Counted from the first letter of the stretch, positions 7,994 through 15,576 are shown. The stretch is DNA of 36,588 nt from Clostridia bacterium (GCA_900765095.1 CAAFRB010000041.1:1-36588), one strand, 5' to 3'. The notes: generated from the sequence alone by a model not told the origin. A program made the numbers and translations.

Positions 7994-9106
7994 TTATTGC
8001 ACAAAAGAATCAATTACGTTAGCCAAACACTTCATTGAATTTTGTGCCTCTTCTAAAGTATTTCCAGTAGCACCAACTTCTATTATAAAAGCTCCATTAG
8101 AAACGTGTTGATTATACCTAGACTTACTTAAATTCAAATCTCTAAAAAGACCAGGATACATTTCATTTGCCCTATTTTGTATCATAATTGCTAGTTTTAA
8201 ATTCTTCATCCATTCATCATGACTCAATCCAGAAGCATTAGTACCAACAACAAACATAAGCTTAGCTGCCGTATTACCATCTATATTTACAGTAGGTCTA
8301 AATCCTAAATTACTTGAAAGCGCATCTCTATGTATATCTATAACGAAATCAAACTTTTGATTGCTCAAATATTTTTCCACTGTAGCTAGTGATGACCTAT
8401 ACGCTCCGTTGTAACTTGGATAATCATGAAGTTCCTCATCATGAACACAATTATATCCTTTGGCTTTTAATTTATCATACAAAATCTTTCCGACAGAAAT
8501 CATGTTATACCTGGAATCTATTGTTCTGTAATTAGTAACAGATGTATTGTCGCTAAAAGTGTAACTTTCACTAGTATGAGTATGGAACAATAAAAAATTA
8601 GAATTTTTTGTTATCATTATGTCTGATGGCTTAGAAAGTTCAGCTAAATCTAACTGCCTTTTTGTATAGTTTGTTATAACCATGTTTCCAACTCTAACTT
8701 TTCCACTATCATATAATTCAACATCATATTTACTTGGTAGTTCATACTTACGTTTTTCGGTAATTTCTACATCAAGGTTTGATTCATTGTTTACCACATT
8801 TATATCAACATTATTAGTACTTGATTGATTCTCGTCACGCTTAACTTCTATAGGAAAGTTAGCTTCTTCTTTAAACGTTGCGTTTGGAAATTCATCCAAA
8901 TAAATCTCTTTTATCATCTTGCTTCTAGATAATGTTTCTATTGCGAACTCATTTTCAAAAAGCACATTATTTTTCAGTGCTTCTTTTAAGATATAAAAAG
9001 ATGAAAAAAATATAAATGCAACAAAAACAATTATAGTCGCCACTATCATACTAGACATTATTGAGTTAAATGCTTGTCTTACTGAAATAACTTTTATTCT
9101 TATCAT
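7994..9106 (-). CDS. spoIIP: Stage II sporulation protein P (SpoIIP)
   Basis: SpoIIP is a membrane-anchored amidase/endopeptidase that, with SpoIID and SpoIIM, thins septal peptidoglycan so that the mother cell can engulf the forespore. One N-terminal membrane segment (about 17-42, rich in Ile, Val and Phe) is followed by an extracytoplasmic linker of about 130 residues. The catalytic domain then starts with FHTHTSESY (about 175), continues with DIHRDA, and ends with FIIEVGATGNTLEEA. Length (370 aa) is typical. Start ATG 9106 is preceded by AGGTGA with 8-nt spacing. That ribosome site is locked into a 12-bp hairpin, so translation may be controlled. Its presence implies an endospore former. 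Confidence 0.93.
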   Translation of the reverse strand: MIRIKVISVRQAFNSIMSSMIVATIIVFVAFIFFSSFYILKEALKNNVLFENEFAIETLSRSKMIKEIYLDEFPNATFKEEANFPIEVKRDENQSSTNNVDINVVNNESNLDVEITEKRKYELPSKYDVELYDSGKVRVGNMVITNYTKRQLDLAELSKPSDIMITKNSNFLLFHTHTSESYTFSDNTSVTNYRTIDSRYNMISVGKILYDKLKAKGYNCVHDEELHDYPSYNGAYRSSLATVEKYLSNQKFDFVIDIHRDALSSNLGFRPTVNIDGNTAAKLMFVVGTNASGLSHDEWMKNLKLAIMIQNRANEMYPGLFRDLNLSKSRYNQHVSNGAFIIEVGATGNTLEEAQNSMKCLANVIDSFVQ

Positions 9107-9112
9107 TTATCA

Positions 9113-9143
9113 AATCACCTAATAACATGTATATTAGGTGATT
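9113..9143 (-). promoter_or_regulatory. Hairpin burying the spoIIP ribosome-binding site
   Basis: The arms AATCACCTAATA (9113-9124) and TATTAGGTGATT (9132-9143) form a perfect 12-bp stem with a 7-nt loop. In the mRNA the 3' arm contains AGGTGA (9120-9115), the Shine-Dalgarno of spoIIP, 8 nt before its ATG. There is no T-run, so it is less like a terminator than a translational switch. Confidence 0.6.
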
Positions 9144-9157
9144 AATATATTATTACA

Positions 9158-9577
9158 CTATTGTAAATTTGCAATATCATCAGTAAACCTTTGCATTACT
9201 TCTTTCGCCTTGTCTTTCAACATTGCAAGTTCAATTTTAGCATCTATAAGTTTTTCTTTTTCTGTTTCAATTTGTGTGTCTATTTCTTGCCTTTCTTCCA
9301 TAGCCTTTGATTTTGCATCTTCAACTATCTGTTTTGCCTGTTGTTCAGCCTTAAATAAAACATCTGAAATGTTTCGCTTAGCTTCTTCTATTTCTTTTCG
9401 GTCGCTTAGAAGCTGATTTATTCTGTCATTTAACTTAGAGTTTTCAGTCTTCATAGCAAGTAATTCTTGATTTTGCCTTTTTAATTCGGTCTCATAATCT
9501 TTCTTCATTTCTGCTATGTAGTTTTCAACCTCTTTTCTATTTAATCCAAATAGCCCTTTAGAAATACTCTCATCCAT
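9158..9577 (-). CDS. DivIVA-like coiled-coil protein
   Basis: A 139-residue soluble protein. Residues 8-25 (GLFGLNRKEVENYIAEMK) resemble the short N-terminal membrane-binding motif of DivIVA/GpsB proteins. The remainder (about 25-137) is a long Lys/Glu/Gln coiled coil with KAEQQAKQIVEDAKSKA, a pattern usual in DivIVA C-terminal halves. Such proteins sit at curved membranes of poles and septa and recruit division or sporulation factors. ATG 9577 follows a good AAAGGAATG site. It lies between the ATP-grasp gene (31 nt) and spoIIP (51 nt), which suits a role at the septum. The family call rests on weak N-terminal similarity; a generic coiled-coil protein remains possible. Confidence 0.55.
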   Translation of the reverse strand: MDESISKGLFGLNRKEVENYIAEMKKDYETELKRQNQELLAMKTENSKLNDRINQLLSDRKEIEEAKRNISDVLFKAEQQAKQIVEDAKSKAMEERQEIDTQIETEKEKLIDAKIELAMLKDKAKEVMQRFTDDIANLQ

Positions 9578-9608
9578 CTATATCATTCCTTTCGCCACAA
9601 TAGTATTC

Positions 9609-10595
9609 TTACTTTCTGCTATCCTTTCTCACTTCTTCCAACATATACTTAGTCCCTTTATTTTCAAGTACTTGGACTAAATCAAAGCCTGGTCTTCTAT
9701 TAGCTTCAATTAAAAGTGGTCCTTTTGTAGATATTGCAACATCCCAGCCAACAACTTTTACGTCTGGATTTACCATTGCAGCTTCACAAACCATCTTCTT
9801 TATTTCTTCCCAGTAAGGAATTTTGAAACCATCAAATTTAACTCCACTTGCAGGATGGCACTCAACTTCCTCTAAATCTTTTGATAAAGCATTTCCGATA
9901 AGCGTTCCCTTCTCCATATCTATTCTAACACCGACGCCACCTTGATGGAAATTATCAACAACTGCAGTACCATTTCCGATTCTCGCAGCTGCATAAAATA
10001 ATTCCGCCTTACCACCAATTATTCTCGTCATAGCTCTTATCGTATTTACACTATTAGGACATATCTTTCCCCACTCAGGATCTTGTATTATAAACTCTTC
10101 TAGAAACATATTCTTTTCTTTTAAATACTCGTAAAATTTTTCTGGTGTTTCAACTTGTTCTACTGTCATCTTCTTAACATCAGTACCAGCTAATCCGTCT
10201 GTTGGCTTTATCATAAACACTTTATTTCTATCCAAGAAATCCTTTAGTTTTTCTAGTCCAAACTCAGGTATATAATATTCTCTCTTGGTGTACTCCGAGT
10301 AATATTTATGAAAATTAGTTTTGATTCTTAAATTTGTTGCTAAATCCCTTGGAGAATACTTGGCATAAAACTCAGAGCCATATTTTATGGTAACGTACTC
10401 TTTTCTTTCTTTGTATGACTTATTATAGAATTTATAATTCAAATAATCTGTCAATCCTGACCCAACAGCCACTGATGATATTGCAGCATCAATAAACATT
10501 AACGTTGGATTTTTCCCATTCTTTTTAGACAACTCTTTTAAATTGTTGTAAAACCTTTTATAATTTCCTTTCAATGCAAATGTTAAAAACTCCAT
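9609..10595 (-). CDS. ATP-grasp enzyme of the sugar-transfer-associated type
   Basis: A 328-residue soluble protein resembling the 'sugar-transfer associated ATP-grasp' family, whose members ligate carboxylates, often amino acids, onto amines during cell-surface polymer synthesis. Visible ATP-grasp features are FMIKPTDGLAGTDV (about 130-143, ATP-binding lysine and loop), FLEEFIIQDP (about 165), the NTIRAMTR segment, and the metal-binding end VVGWDVAIS, LIEANRRPGFD (about 285-310). The N-terminal 110 residues are helical. It follows the wall amidase gene by 18 nt and precedes the DivIVA-like gene, so a role in decorating the cell wall or a surface polymer is a reasonable inference. The substrate is unknown. 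Confidence 0.75.
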   Translation of the reverse strand: MEFLTFALKGNYKRFYNNLKELSKKNGKNPTLMFIDAAISSVAVGSGLTDYLNYKFYNKSYKERKEYVTIKYGSEFYAKYSPRDLATNLRIKTNFHKYYSEYTKREYYIPEFGLEKLKDFLDRNKVFMIKPTDGLAGTDVKKMTVEQVETPEKFYEYLKEKNMFLEEFIIQDPEWGKICPNSVNTIRAMTRIIGGKAELFYAAARIGNGTAVVDNFHQGGVGVRIDMEKGTLIGNALSKDLEEVECHPASGVKFDGFKIPYWEEIKKMVCEAAMVNPDVKVVGWDVAISTKGPLLIEANRRPGFDLVQVLENKGTKYMLEEVRKDSRK

Positions 10596-10613
10596 TTTAA
10601 AGATTCTCCTTTT

Positions 10614-13016
10614 TTATTTTTCCATTTGTTCCTTTGCTTCTAAAATTCCTTTATATATAGCGTTAGCAGCTGAGTCTTGGAAATTTTCGTCCATTAACTT
10701 TGCGTGATCATTATCATTAGAAATAAAGCAAAGTTCACAAAGTATTGCTGGCAAATTAGTTACAGGTCTATTTTCTCCTGCAGATTCGCTGATTTGTCCT
10801 GCAGCATTTTGTTCAAGTATCCATATATCTTTTCTATTAACAACACCCTTGTCAATAAGACCGGTATCTTTTACGATATTATTTTTTACTAGAGTTGCAA
10901 GTTCTTTACTCGTTATTCCATAATCTTCTGACTCGCCTGGCTTATTATAATATAACACCATTGTGCCAGAATATGCCTTTGTCGCTGCCGAATTTATGTG
11001 AACACTAACAAGCATGTCAGCATCTTCATTATTCAACACGTAATCAATTCTTCCTTGTCTATCTATAAACACATCTGTTGTCCTTGAAGTTCTAACTTCC
11101 ACCCCATCAACACTTTCCAATAATTTTTTAACTTTAAGCATTATCGCAAGCGTGTATGTTTTCTCCTGGTTTTCTGCCAAGTGTCTTTCTGCCTCTGTAC
11201 TTCCATAACATGCCCCAGGATCTTTGCCACCGTGTCCTGCATCTAACAGAATAACAAACTTTTTATCTTCAATTTTCTTATTTGACGACATAGTTACAAC
11301 AACATCATTATCAACCTGCTTTATATTATACGTAACTTCATCGGCACAATTTATAACAATCTTACTAGACTTCACTTGTATGCCCTCAACAAATTTATCA
11401 GAAGGCTCTATAGATTCAGCTTCTGTCTTAAATTTAGAAGAAGAGAAAGACAAAGTTAATCTATTATATCTAGTAGACTCACTAACTGAAAATACATTTT
11501 TCTTAACATTTTTCAAAATCAATGTAGCATAATCGTCAAATGCCTCATACACAACATTTTTCTCTTGCACTTCTTGGAATGTAACCTGCAAATAATCAGA
11601 ATATGGTTTTATTTTAGTTTCCGTTTTCTCTGCCAATTCAAAAACAACTCTAACTACATCTTCTTTATTTTGTGCAAATCTTATCATAGTTATATTCTTG
11701 TTTCTAGGTACAATCTCTGTTGGTCCATCAACACTTAAGATTGCGCCCTTTATATCAACTACATATTTATAAGGATTTTCCAAAAAGAAAGTTTCAAAAT
11801 CAATATTTCCACTAACCTTTATTTTAGTAGTGTCATTTGTAGGCGAATAAACTATTGATGTCACCTTAGCTAATTTTGCAATTTGTTCAGGTGTCAAAGT
11901 TTTATTATCTTCATTATCTACATCACCGCTCGATATATCTCCACTATTTACATTTTCATTATCTGCATCACCGCTCGATGTATCTCCACTATTTACATCT
12001 TCATTATCAGAATCGCCACTCACCACATCGCCTTTTTCTATATCGCCACTTGGTTTATTATCGTCTTGCTCAATATCTGGCAAATAAATCGTATTACCTA
12101 TAGACGCAACCAACGTATAGTCTTTCTCTTGTAAATTACTATCAGGTATTTTAAATTTTTCTTTCAAAGCAAAGTATGTCGTAAGTCTATCATCGCTTTG
12201 TGTTACTGAATACTCGTCAATTTTTTCAACAGATAGCACAATTCTGCTGACATTGTTTTCATGACTTCCAAATTTAACATTTTGTAATACACTATAATTT
12301 ATATCCTGTTGAGCTGTAGATATGCCAAATTTACTATTTTGCAAATCTATTACTAATCTATTAGGTTCAGTAAGTGAGAAATATTTATAATCATATAAAG
12401 GTGCTTTAGTTGTTATAACAGCACAAAGTACGTCATTAATAACTTTAATCGTAACATTTGTTATTTCCGAAATTTCATTATTTCTGTTTATTGTTATTCT
12501 ACTATTTGTACCATTCCACTCTATTTCAGCGCCATACATATTAGAAAGTGCTCTAACCGGCAAATATGTAGTTCCTTCATAAGTTAACGGATAAACGACA
12601 TTTCCATTAACATCAGTAAAAGTTTGAACTTTTTCTTTATATTCAATTGATATAGATTTATTTAAAATTGGCGAAACATTCGTATCTTCACCAGATATAA
12701 AAACATCCACCGTTTTGCACGTTTCTGGGTCATAATTTCCAGAACTTAAGTATATTTTATTATTTTCTCCGTCCCACTCAACATTCATTCCAAACATTGA
12801 TGAAACCGCTCTAACTGGCAAATACGTTGTCCCTTCATGCAAAATCGGATAAACTTTCATACCAGTAACATCATAAAATTCTCTCATCTCATTATTATAA
12901 ACAATGCTTATATTCTTACTTAAAATGGCTGTAACTTGCTCATTATCAGCAAAAGAGACCGTACCCAGAACAAGTATTAATATTGTAAAAATTAAAATAA
13001 ATCTTTTTTTCATCAT
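10614..13016 (-). CDS. Secreted multidomain N-acetylmuramoyl-L-alanine amidase
   Basis: A zinc amidase that cuts the bond between N-acetylmuramic acid and L-alanine in peptidoglycan. Numbering from ATG 13016 (800 aa): signal peptide 1-24 (KKRF, then ILIFTILILVLG); two copper-amine-oxidase-N-like domains at about 40-95 and 125-180, both with EGTTYLPVRA; an AMIN-type beta domain at about 185-285; an acidic Ser/Gly/Asp/Asn linker with 15-residue repeats at about 320-370; further AMIN-like segments at about 385-580; and the Amidase_3 domain from about 590 to the end. Zinc and catalytic residues are seen in DAGHGG, ENQEK, SVHINS and ILCELCFIS. The frame opens at GTG 13064, but only ATG 13016 or 13013 begins directly with the signal peptide, after GAAAGTGAG. 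It is complete and faces the wall; AMIN and CuAO_N-like domains usually tether such enzymes to wall polymers. Confidence 0.9.
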   Translation of the reverse strand: MMKKRFILIFTILILVLGTVSFADNEQVTAILSKNISIVYNNEMREFYDVTGMKVYPILHEGTTYLPVRAVSSMFGMNVEWDGENNKIYLSSGNYDPETCKTVDVFISGEDTNVSPILNKSISIEYKEKVQTFTDVNGNVVYPLTYEGTTYLPVRALSNMYGAEIEWNGTNSRITINRNNEISEITNVTIKVINDVLCAVITTKAPLYDYKYFSLTEPNRLVIDLQNSKFGISTAQQDINYSVLQNVKFGSHENNVSRIVLSVEKIDEYSVTQSDDRLTTYFALKEKFKIPDSNLQEKDYTLVASIGNTIYLPDIEQDDNKPSGDIEKGDVVSGDSDNEDVNSGDTSSGDADNENVNSGDISSGDVDNEDNKTLTPEQIAKLAKVTSIVYSPTNDTTKIKVSGNIDFETFFLENPYKYVVDIKGAILSVDGPTEIVPRNKNITMIRFAQNKEDVVRVVFELAEKTETKIKPYSDYLQVTFQEVQEKNVVYEAFDDYATLILKNVKKNVFSVSESTRYNRLTLSFSSSKFKTEAESIEPSDKFVEGIQVKSSKIVINCADEVTYNIKQVDNDVVVTMSSNKKIEDKKFVILLDAGHGGKDPGACYGSTEAERHLAENQEKTYTLAIMLKVKKLLESVDGVEVRTSRTTDVFIDRQGRIDYVLNNEDADMLVSVHINSAATKAYSGTMVLYYNKPGESEDYGITSKELATLVKNNIVKDTGLIDKGVVNRKDIWILEQNAAGQISESAGENRPVTNLPAILCELCFISNDNDHAKLMDENFQDSAANAIYKGILEAKEQMEK
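11912..12046 (-). repeat. 45-nt tandem repeat coding a 15-residue acidic linker repeat
   Basis: Units start at 11912, 11957 and 12002, exactly 45 nt apart. The first two are nearly identical and the third is degenerate. They encode repeats of the form SGDxDNExVNSGDxS inside the amidase gene. Being in frame, gain or loss of a unit would only change linker length. Confidence 0.85.
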
Positions 13017-13098
13017 ACTCTCACTTTCTTTAGTTTTTATCTCATCAAATGCAATAACTTGCACCTGAGGTTTTTAAATTCCACTTCTCTCAAGATAA

Positions 13099-13128
13099 AT
13101 AATATCATATATCTATTAAATTCGACAA
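13099..13128 (-). promoter_or_regulatory. Possible promoter of the amidase gene
   Basis: Minus strand: TTGTCG (13128-13123), 18-nt spacer, TATTAT (13104-13099), about 85 nt before ATG 13016. The match is moderate; a sporulation sigma factor site cannot be excluded. Confidence 0.4.
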
Positions 13129-13176
13129 TGTTTTTTACATTTTTGTTCAAAAAATATTAGAAATTTTATTACCATT

Positions 13177-13230
13177 AACTTATTACCCAACCTACAAGTT
13201 ACGTAGTGCATCTTAAACGTGCCCCACTAC
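13177..13230. other. Possible structured segment in the 353-bp gap upstream of the amidase
   Basis: Two inverted repeats sit side by side: AACTT/AAGTT (13177-13181 with 13196-13200) and GTAGTG/CACTAC (13203-13208 with 13225-13230). The loops are 14-16 nt. They could fold on either strand. I match them to no known riboswitch. The rest of 13017-13369 holds the amidase promoter, two direct repeats and the promoter of the small plus-strand gene. Confidence 0.25.
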
Positions 13231-13255
13231 TGGAGATAACAGAAAACAAATGATT

Positions 13256-13298
13256 AAATAATAGCGAAATTTGCACTTAAAAATAATAGCAAATTCGC
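13256..13298 (+). promoter_or_regulatory. Two operator-like direct repeats next to a promoter
   Basis: AAATAATAGCGAAATTTGC (13256-13274) and AAATAATAGCAAATTCGC (13281-13298) begin exactly 25 nt apart. Each ends in a near-palindrome (GCGAAATTTGC and GCAAATTCGC). The second copy abuts the -35 box at 13301. The arrangement is what a regulator binding upstream of RNA polymerase would need. Regulator unknown. Confidence 0.45.
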
Positions 13299-13300
13299 AG

Positions 13301-13329
13301 TTGATATTATGTAAATTGTATGATATAAT
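13301..13329 (+). promoter_or_regulatory. Strong consensus promoter for the small cysteine-rich gene
   Basis: TTGATA (13301-13306), 17-nt spacer, TATAAT (13324-13329), with a TGA just before the -10 (extended -10 form). This is one of the best promoters in the window. It lies 41 nt before ATG 13370. Confidence 0.8.
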
Positions 13330-13369
13330 ATGATTGTTTGAAAACTAATCTATAAAGGAGGGATTATTT

Positions 13370-13501
13370 ATGAAATGCAGTAAATGTAGTCAATACGAAG
13401 AAGATGAAGAAAACGATAATAGAGGTTGGTGTTATAGAGAACATTGTTGGGTAGACTGGAATGAAACTTCTGACGAGATGGAATGTGGATACGACAACTA
13501 A
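13370..13501 (+). CDS. Small acidic cysteine-rich protein, 43 aa
   Basis: A short gene on the opposite strand to all genes around it. ATG 13370 is preceded by AAAGGAGGG with 8-nt spacing, and the stop TAA is 13499-13501. The product begins MKCSKCSQYEEDEE and contains RGWCYREHCWVDW, then ECGYDN at the end. The five cysteines (3, 6, 21, 26, 40) include a CxxC, plus one histidine, suggesting a metal-binding or redox knuckle. It is very acidic and rich in Trp and Tyr for its size. There is no signal peptide or membrane helix. The consensus promoter, operator-like repeats and strong terminator around it argue that it is real and well expressed. I do not recognise the family; function unknown. Confidence 0.75.
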   Translation: MKCSKCSQYEEDEENDNRGWCYREHCWVDWNETSDEMECGYDN

Positions 13502-13543
13502 AATCAAAAGGCTGAAAATCATTGATTTTCAGCCTTTTGATTT
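13501..13543. terminator. Strong bidirectional hairpin terminator
   Basis: A perfect 20-bp stem (13501-13520 with 13524-13543), with GGCTGAAAATC as core and a 3-nt loop, begins at the last base of the 43-aa gene. Both outer flanks are A/T-rich. It ends the small plus-strand gene and can also end the minus-strand series that finishes with the PAP2-related gene at 13582. Confidence 0.85.
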
Positions 13544-13581
13544 GTATTACAATTATCGTTTTCTATCATAGCTCGTCATGT

Positions 13582-14022
13582 CTACATCCAGAAATTGTAA
13601 AGTGCAATAGCCATAAGAACGCCTACTACAGCACCCGCAAAAACTTCCACCGGAGTATGTCCTAACAACTCCACCAATTTTTCTTGTATATTTATATCTC
13701 CATCACTTTCTATAATTTGATTCAATACTTTTGCCTGTTTTCCCGCAGCTCTTCTTACACCAGCCGCGTCATACATAACAATCCCTGAAAAAATTAAACA
13801 TATTGCAAACTCAAGTGAATCTAGGCCTCTCGATAAAGCAGCAACTGTTGATAAAGACATAACGAAAGCAGAATGAGAACTTGGCATTCCTCCGCTTCCC
13901 CATAATCTCTTAATGTTTAATTTTTTGTGAATAATTAAATCTGAAAGAACTTTAATACTTTGCACCAAAGCCCAAGTTATGATAGGTATCCATAAACCAT
14001 AGTTGTCCCAAATGTTCCCCAT
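13582..14022 (-). CDS. Divergent PAP2 family protein (DUF212, YuiD-like)
   Basis: A 146-residue integral membrane protein with about four hydrophobic segments. It carries the family signature GGMPSSHSAFVMSLSTV (about 44-60), then YDAAGVRRAAGKQAKVLN and a C-terminal LGHTPVEVFAGAVVGVL. The SSH and HTP motifs match a phosphatase-like PAP2 active-site layout, but the family has no settled substrate; lipid phosphates are a guess. Start ATG 14022 follows AAGGAGGAAA. It is the last gene of the housekeeping series, 29 nt after xseB, and is followed by the strong hairpin at 13501-13543. Confidence 0.88.
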   Translation of the reverse strand: MGNIWDNYGLWIPIITWALVQSIKVLSDLIIHKKLNIKRLWGSGGMPSSHSAFVMSLSTVAALSRGLDSLEFAICLIFSGIVMYDAAGVRRAAGKQAKVLNQIIESDGDINIQEKLVELLGHTPVEVFAGAVVGVLMAIALYNFWM

Positions 14023-14051
14023 ATAAAATTTCCTCCTTAGCTATAATTACA

Positions 14052-14282
14052 TTAAGCATTTGGGACTTCAAATGCTTCCTCATCAACTTCACCATTTGAC
14101 TTTTCAATCAATATAGTAATACTCTTTTCTGCTTTCTCAAGCAATTCATTGCAATGCTTAGATAATTCCATACCTTTTTCAAACTTCTTGACAGACTCAT
14201 CCAAAGTTAAGTTTGGCGCTTCTAATTCACTTACAATTTTCTCTAATTCTTTTATTGATTCTTCAAAACTCAATTTTTCCAT
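14052..14282 (-). CDS. xseB: Exodeoxyribonuclease VII small subunit
   Basis: The small subunit joins XseA to form exonuclease VII, which degrades single-stranded DNA from both ends. The 76-residue protein has the canonical SFEESIKELEKIVSELE opening, then LTLDESVKKFEKGMEL, forming the two-helix coil of the family. ATG 14282 follows TTTAGGAGG. It is separated from xseA by 94 nt, an unusually wide gap for this pair, and that gap contains a copy of the dispersed hairpin repeat. Confidence 0.95.
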   Translation of the reverse strand: MEKLSFEESIKELEKIVSELEAPNLTLDESVKKFEKGMELSKHCNELLEKAEKSITILIEKSNGEVDEEAFEVPNA

Positions 14283-14324
14283 TATTCCTCCTAAACAACA
14301 AGAAATCTAAAATTTTGATTTCCA

Positions 14325-14360
14325 GTCTTTCGACATTCGAGAGTTTACATCTAAAAAAGA
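14325..14360 (+). repeat. Dispersed ~35-bp hairpin repeat, copy 2
   Basis: Plus strand reads GTCTTTCGACATTCGAGAG, then TTTACATCTAAAA. It matches copy 1 (minus strand, 7966-7933) with about 6 differences over about 34 nt. The core CTTTCGA, 3-nt loop, TCGAGAG can pair with one G-U. It lies in the xseA-xseB gap. Confidence 0.55.
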
Positions 14361-14376
14361 AAATCTCTCTCATAAC

Positions 14377-15576
14377 TCAAAGCTTTTTTATAGTAGCATC
14401 ACAAGAGCCATCAGACATAACAAGCTTAACGCTGTCACCACTATTTAAGTCATTTATAGACGACACTACTTTTCCATTATTATTTTCAACAATAGAGTAA
14501 CCTCTTACCAATGTTTTTAACGGACTCAAAGCATCAAGTCTAGCAGCTACCCCTGTAAGCTTTAATTTGCTATCTTTTATTTTAATAATAACATTGTTTG
14601 CCAAAGCACTATCATATTTTTCAATTTCTAAAGCCTTTTTACGTATAAAATCATAAGGATCTTTTAAAACTCTATTATTAATCAGCGAAACAAACTTATT
14701 TCTCATAAGTTCAACTCTTTGCTTCAATAATAGACATAATTTTTTTCTCGTATTACTTAGTTTCCATCTAATCTCATTTATTTCTGGCACGGCTAATTCA
14801 CCTGCAGCAGATGGAGTTGGGGCTCGCAAATCAGCTACAAAATCAGCAATAGTAAAATCCGTTTCGTGTCCAACCGCTGAAATAACAGGTATTTCCGATT
14901 CATATATTGCTCTAGCAGTAATTTCCTCATTAAAAGGCCATAAGTCCTCCAAAGAGCCACCGCCACGAGCCACAATAATCACATCAACATTTTTGACATC
15001 ATTAAAATACTTTAATCCTTTAACAATAGTTTCTGCTGCACCTTTGCCTTGTACACTCGCTGGATAAAGTTTTATATTTACATTCGGAAATCTTCTTGTA
15101 GTAACATTAATTATATCCCTTATTACTGCACCTGTCTTAGATGTAATAACGCCAATCGATTTTGGAAGCATAGGAATTTTCTTCTTTTTGCTTTCATCAA
15201 ATATGCCTTCCATAGCAAGTTTGCTCTTTAGCTTTTCATACTCAGCATACAAAGCACCAACACCGTCTACTTCCATTCCTTTAACGTATATCTGGTACAC
15301 ACCATCACGTTCAAAAACTGAAACAGTTCCTAGTATTACTACACTCATTCCATCCTTTGGAACAAAATTCAAGTTAGATGTATAAGTCTTAAACATTACA
15401 CACTTTATTAAAGAAGTTTCATCTTTTAAAGTAAAGTATAAATGTCCTGTATAATGGCTTTTAAAGTTAGATATCTCTCCCTTTATATAAACCATGTTTA
15501 AAAATCCATCACTATCAACAATATCTTTTATATATTTATTTAACGCTGATACCGTAATTGGCTCTGGTCTTTCCAT
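14377..15576 (-). CDS. xseA: Exodeoxyribonuclease VII large subunit
   Basis: Catalytic subunit of exonuclease VII. Seen here: the N-terminal OB-fold (about 1-100, with YIKGEISNFKSHYTGHLYFT), then the nuclease core with GVITSKTGAVIRDI, the signature VIIVARGGGSLEDLWPFN and ISAVGHETDFTIADFVAD. A helical coiled-coil arm and the C-terminal LVRGYSIVE segment follow. Length (399 aa) is normal. ATG 15576 follows TTGGAGGAAA. It begins 15 nt after nusB. Confidence 0.97.
   Translation of the reverse strand: MERPEPITVSALNKYIKDIVDSDGFLNMVYIKGEISNFKSHYTGHLYFTLKDETSLIKCVMFKTYTSNLNFVPKDGMSVVILGTVSVFERDGVYQIYVKGMEVDGVGALYAEYEKLKSKLAMEGIFDESKKKKIPMLPKSIGVITSKTGAVIRDIINVTTRRFPNVNIKLYPASVQGKGAAETIVKGLKYFNDVKNVDVIIVARGGGSLEDLWPFNEEITARAIYESEIPVISAVGHETDFTIADFVADLRAPTPSAAGELAVPEINEIRWKLSNTRKKLCLLLKQRVELMRNKFVSLINNRVLKDPYDFIRKKALEIEKYDSALANNVIIKIKDSKLKLTGVAARLDALSPLKTLVRGYSIVENNNGKVVSSINDLNSGDSVKLVMSDGSCDATIKKL

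Noticed and set aside
11912..12046. Regularly spaced repeats that might suggest a CRISPR array
   Set aside because: The units are contiguous, in frame with the amidase and have no unique spacers.
11876..12134. Two overlapping plus-strand frames within the amidase gene
   Set aside because: They are antisense readings of the 45-nt repeats, have low-complexity His/Tyr/Ile composition and no ribosome site.
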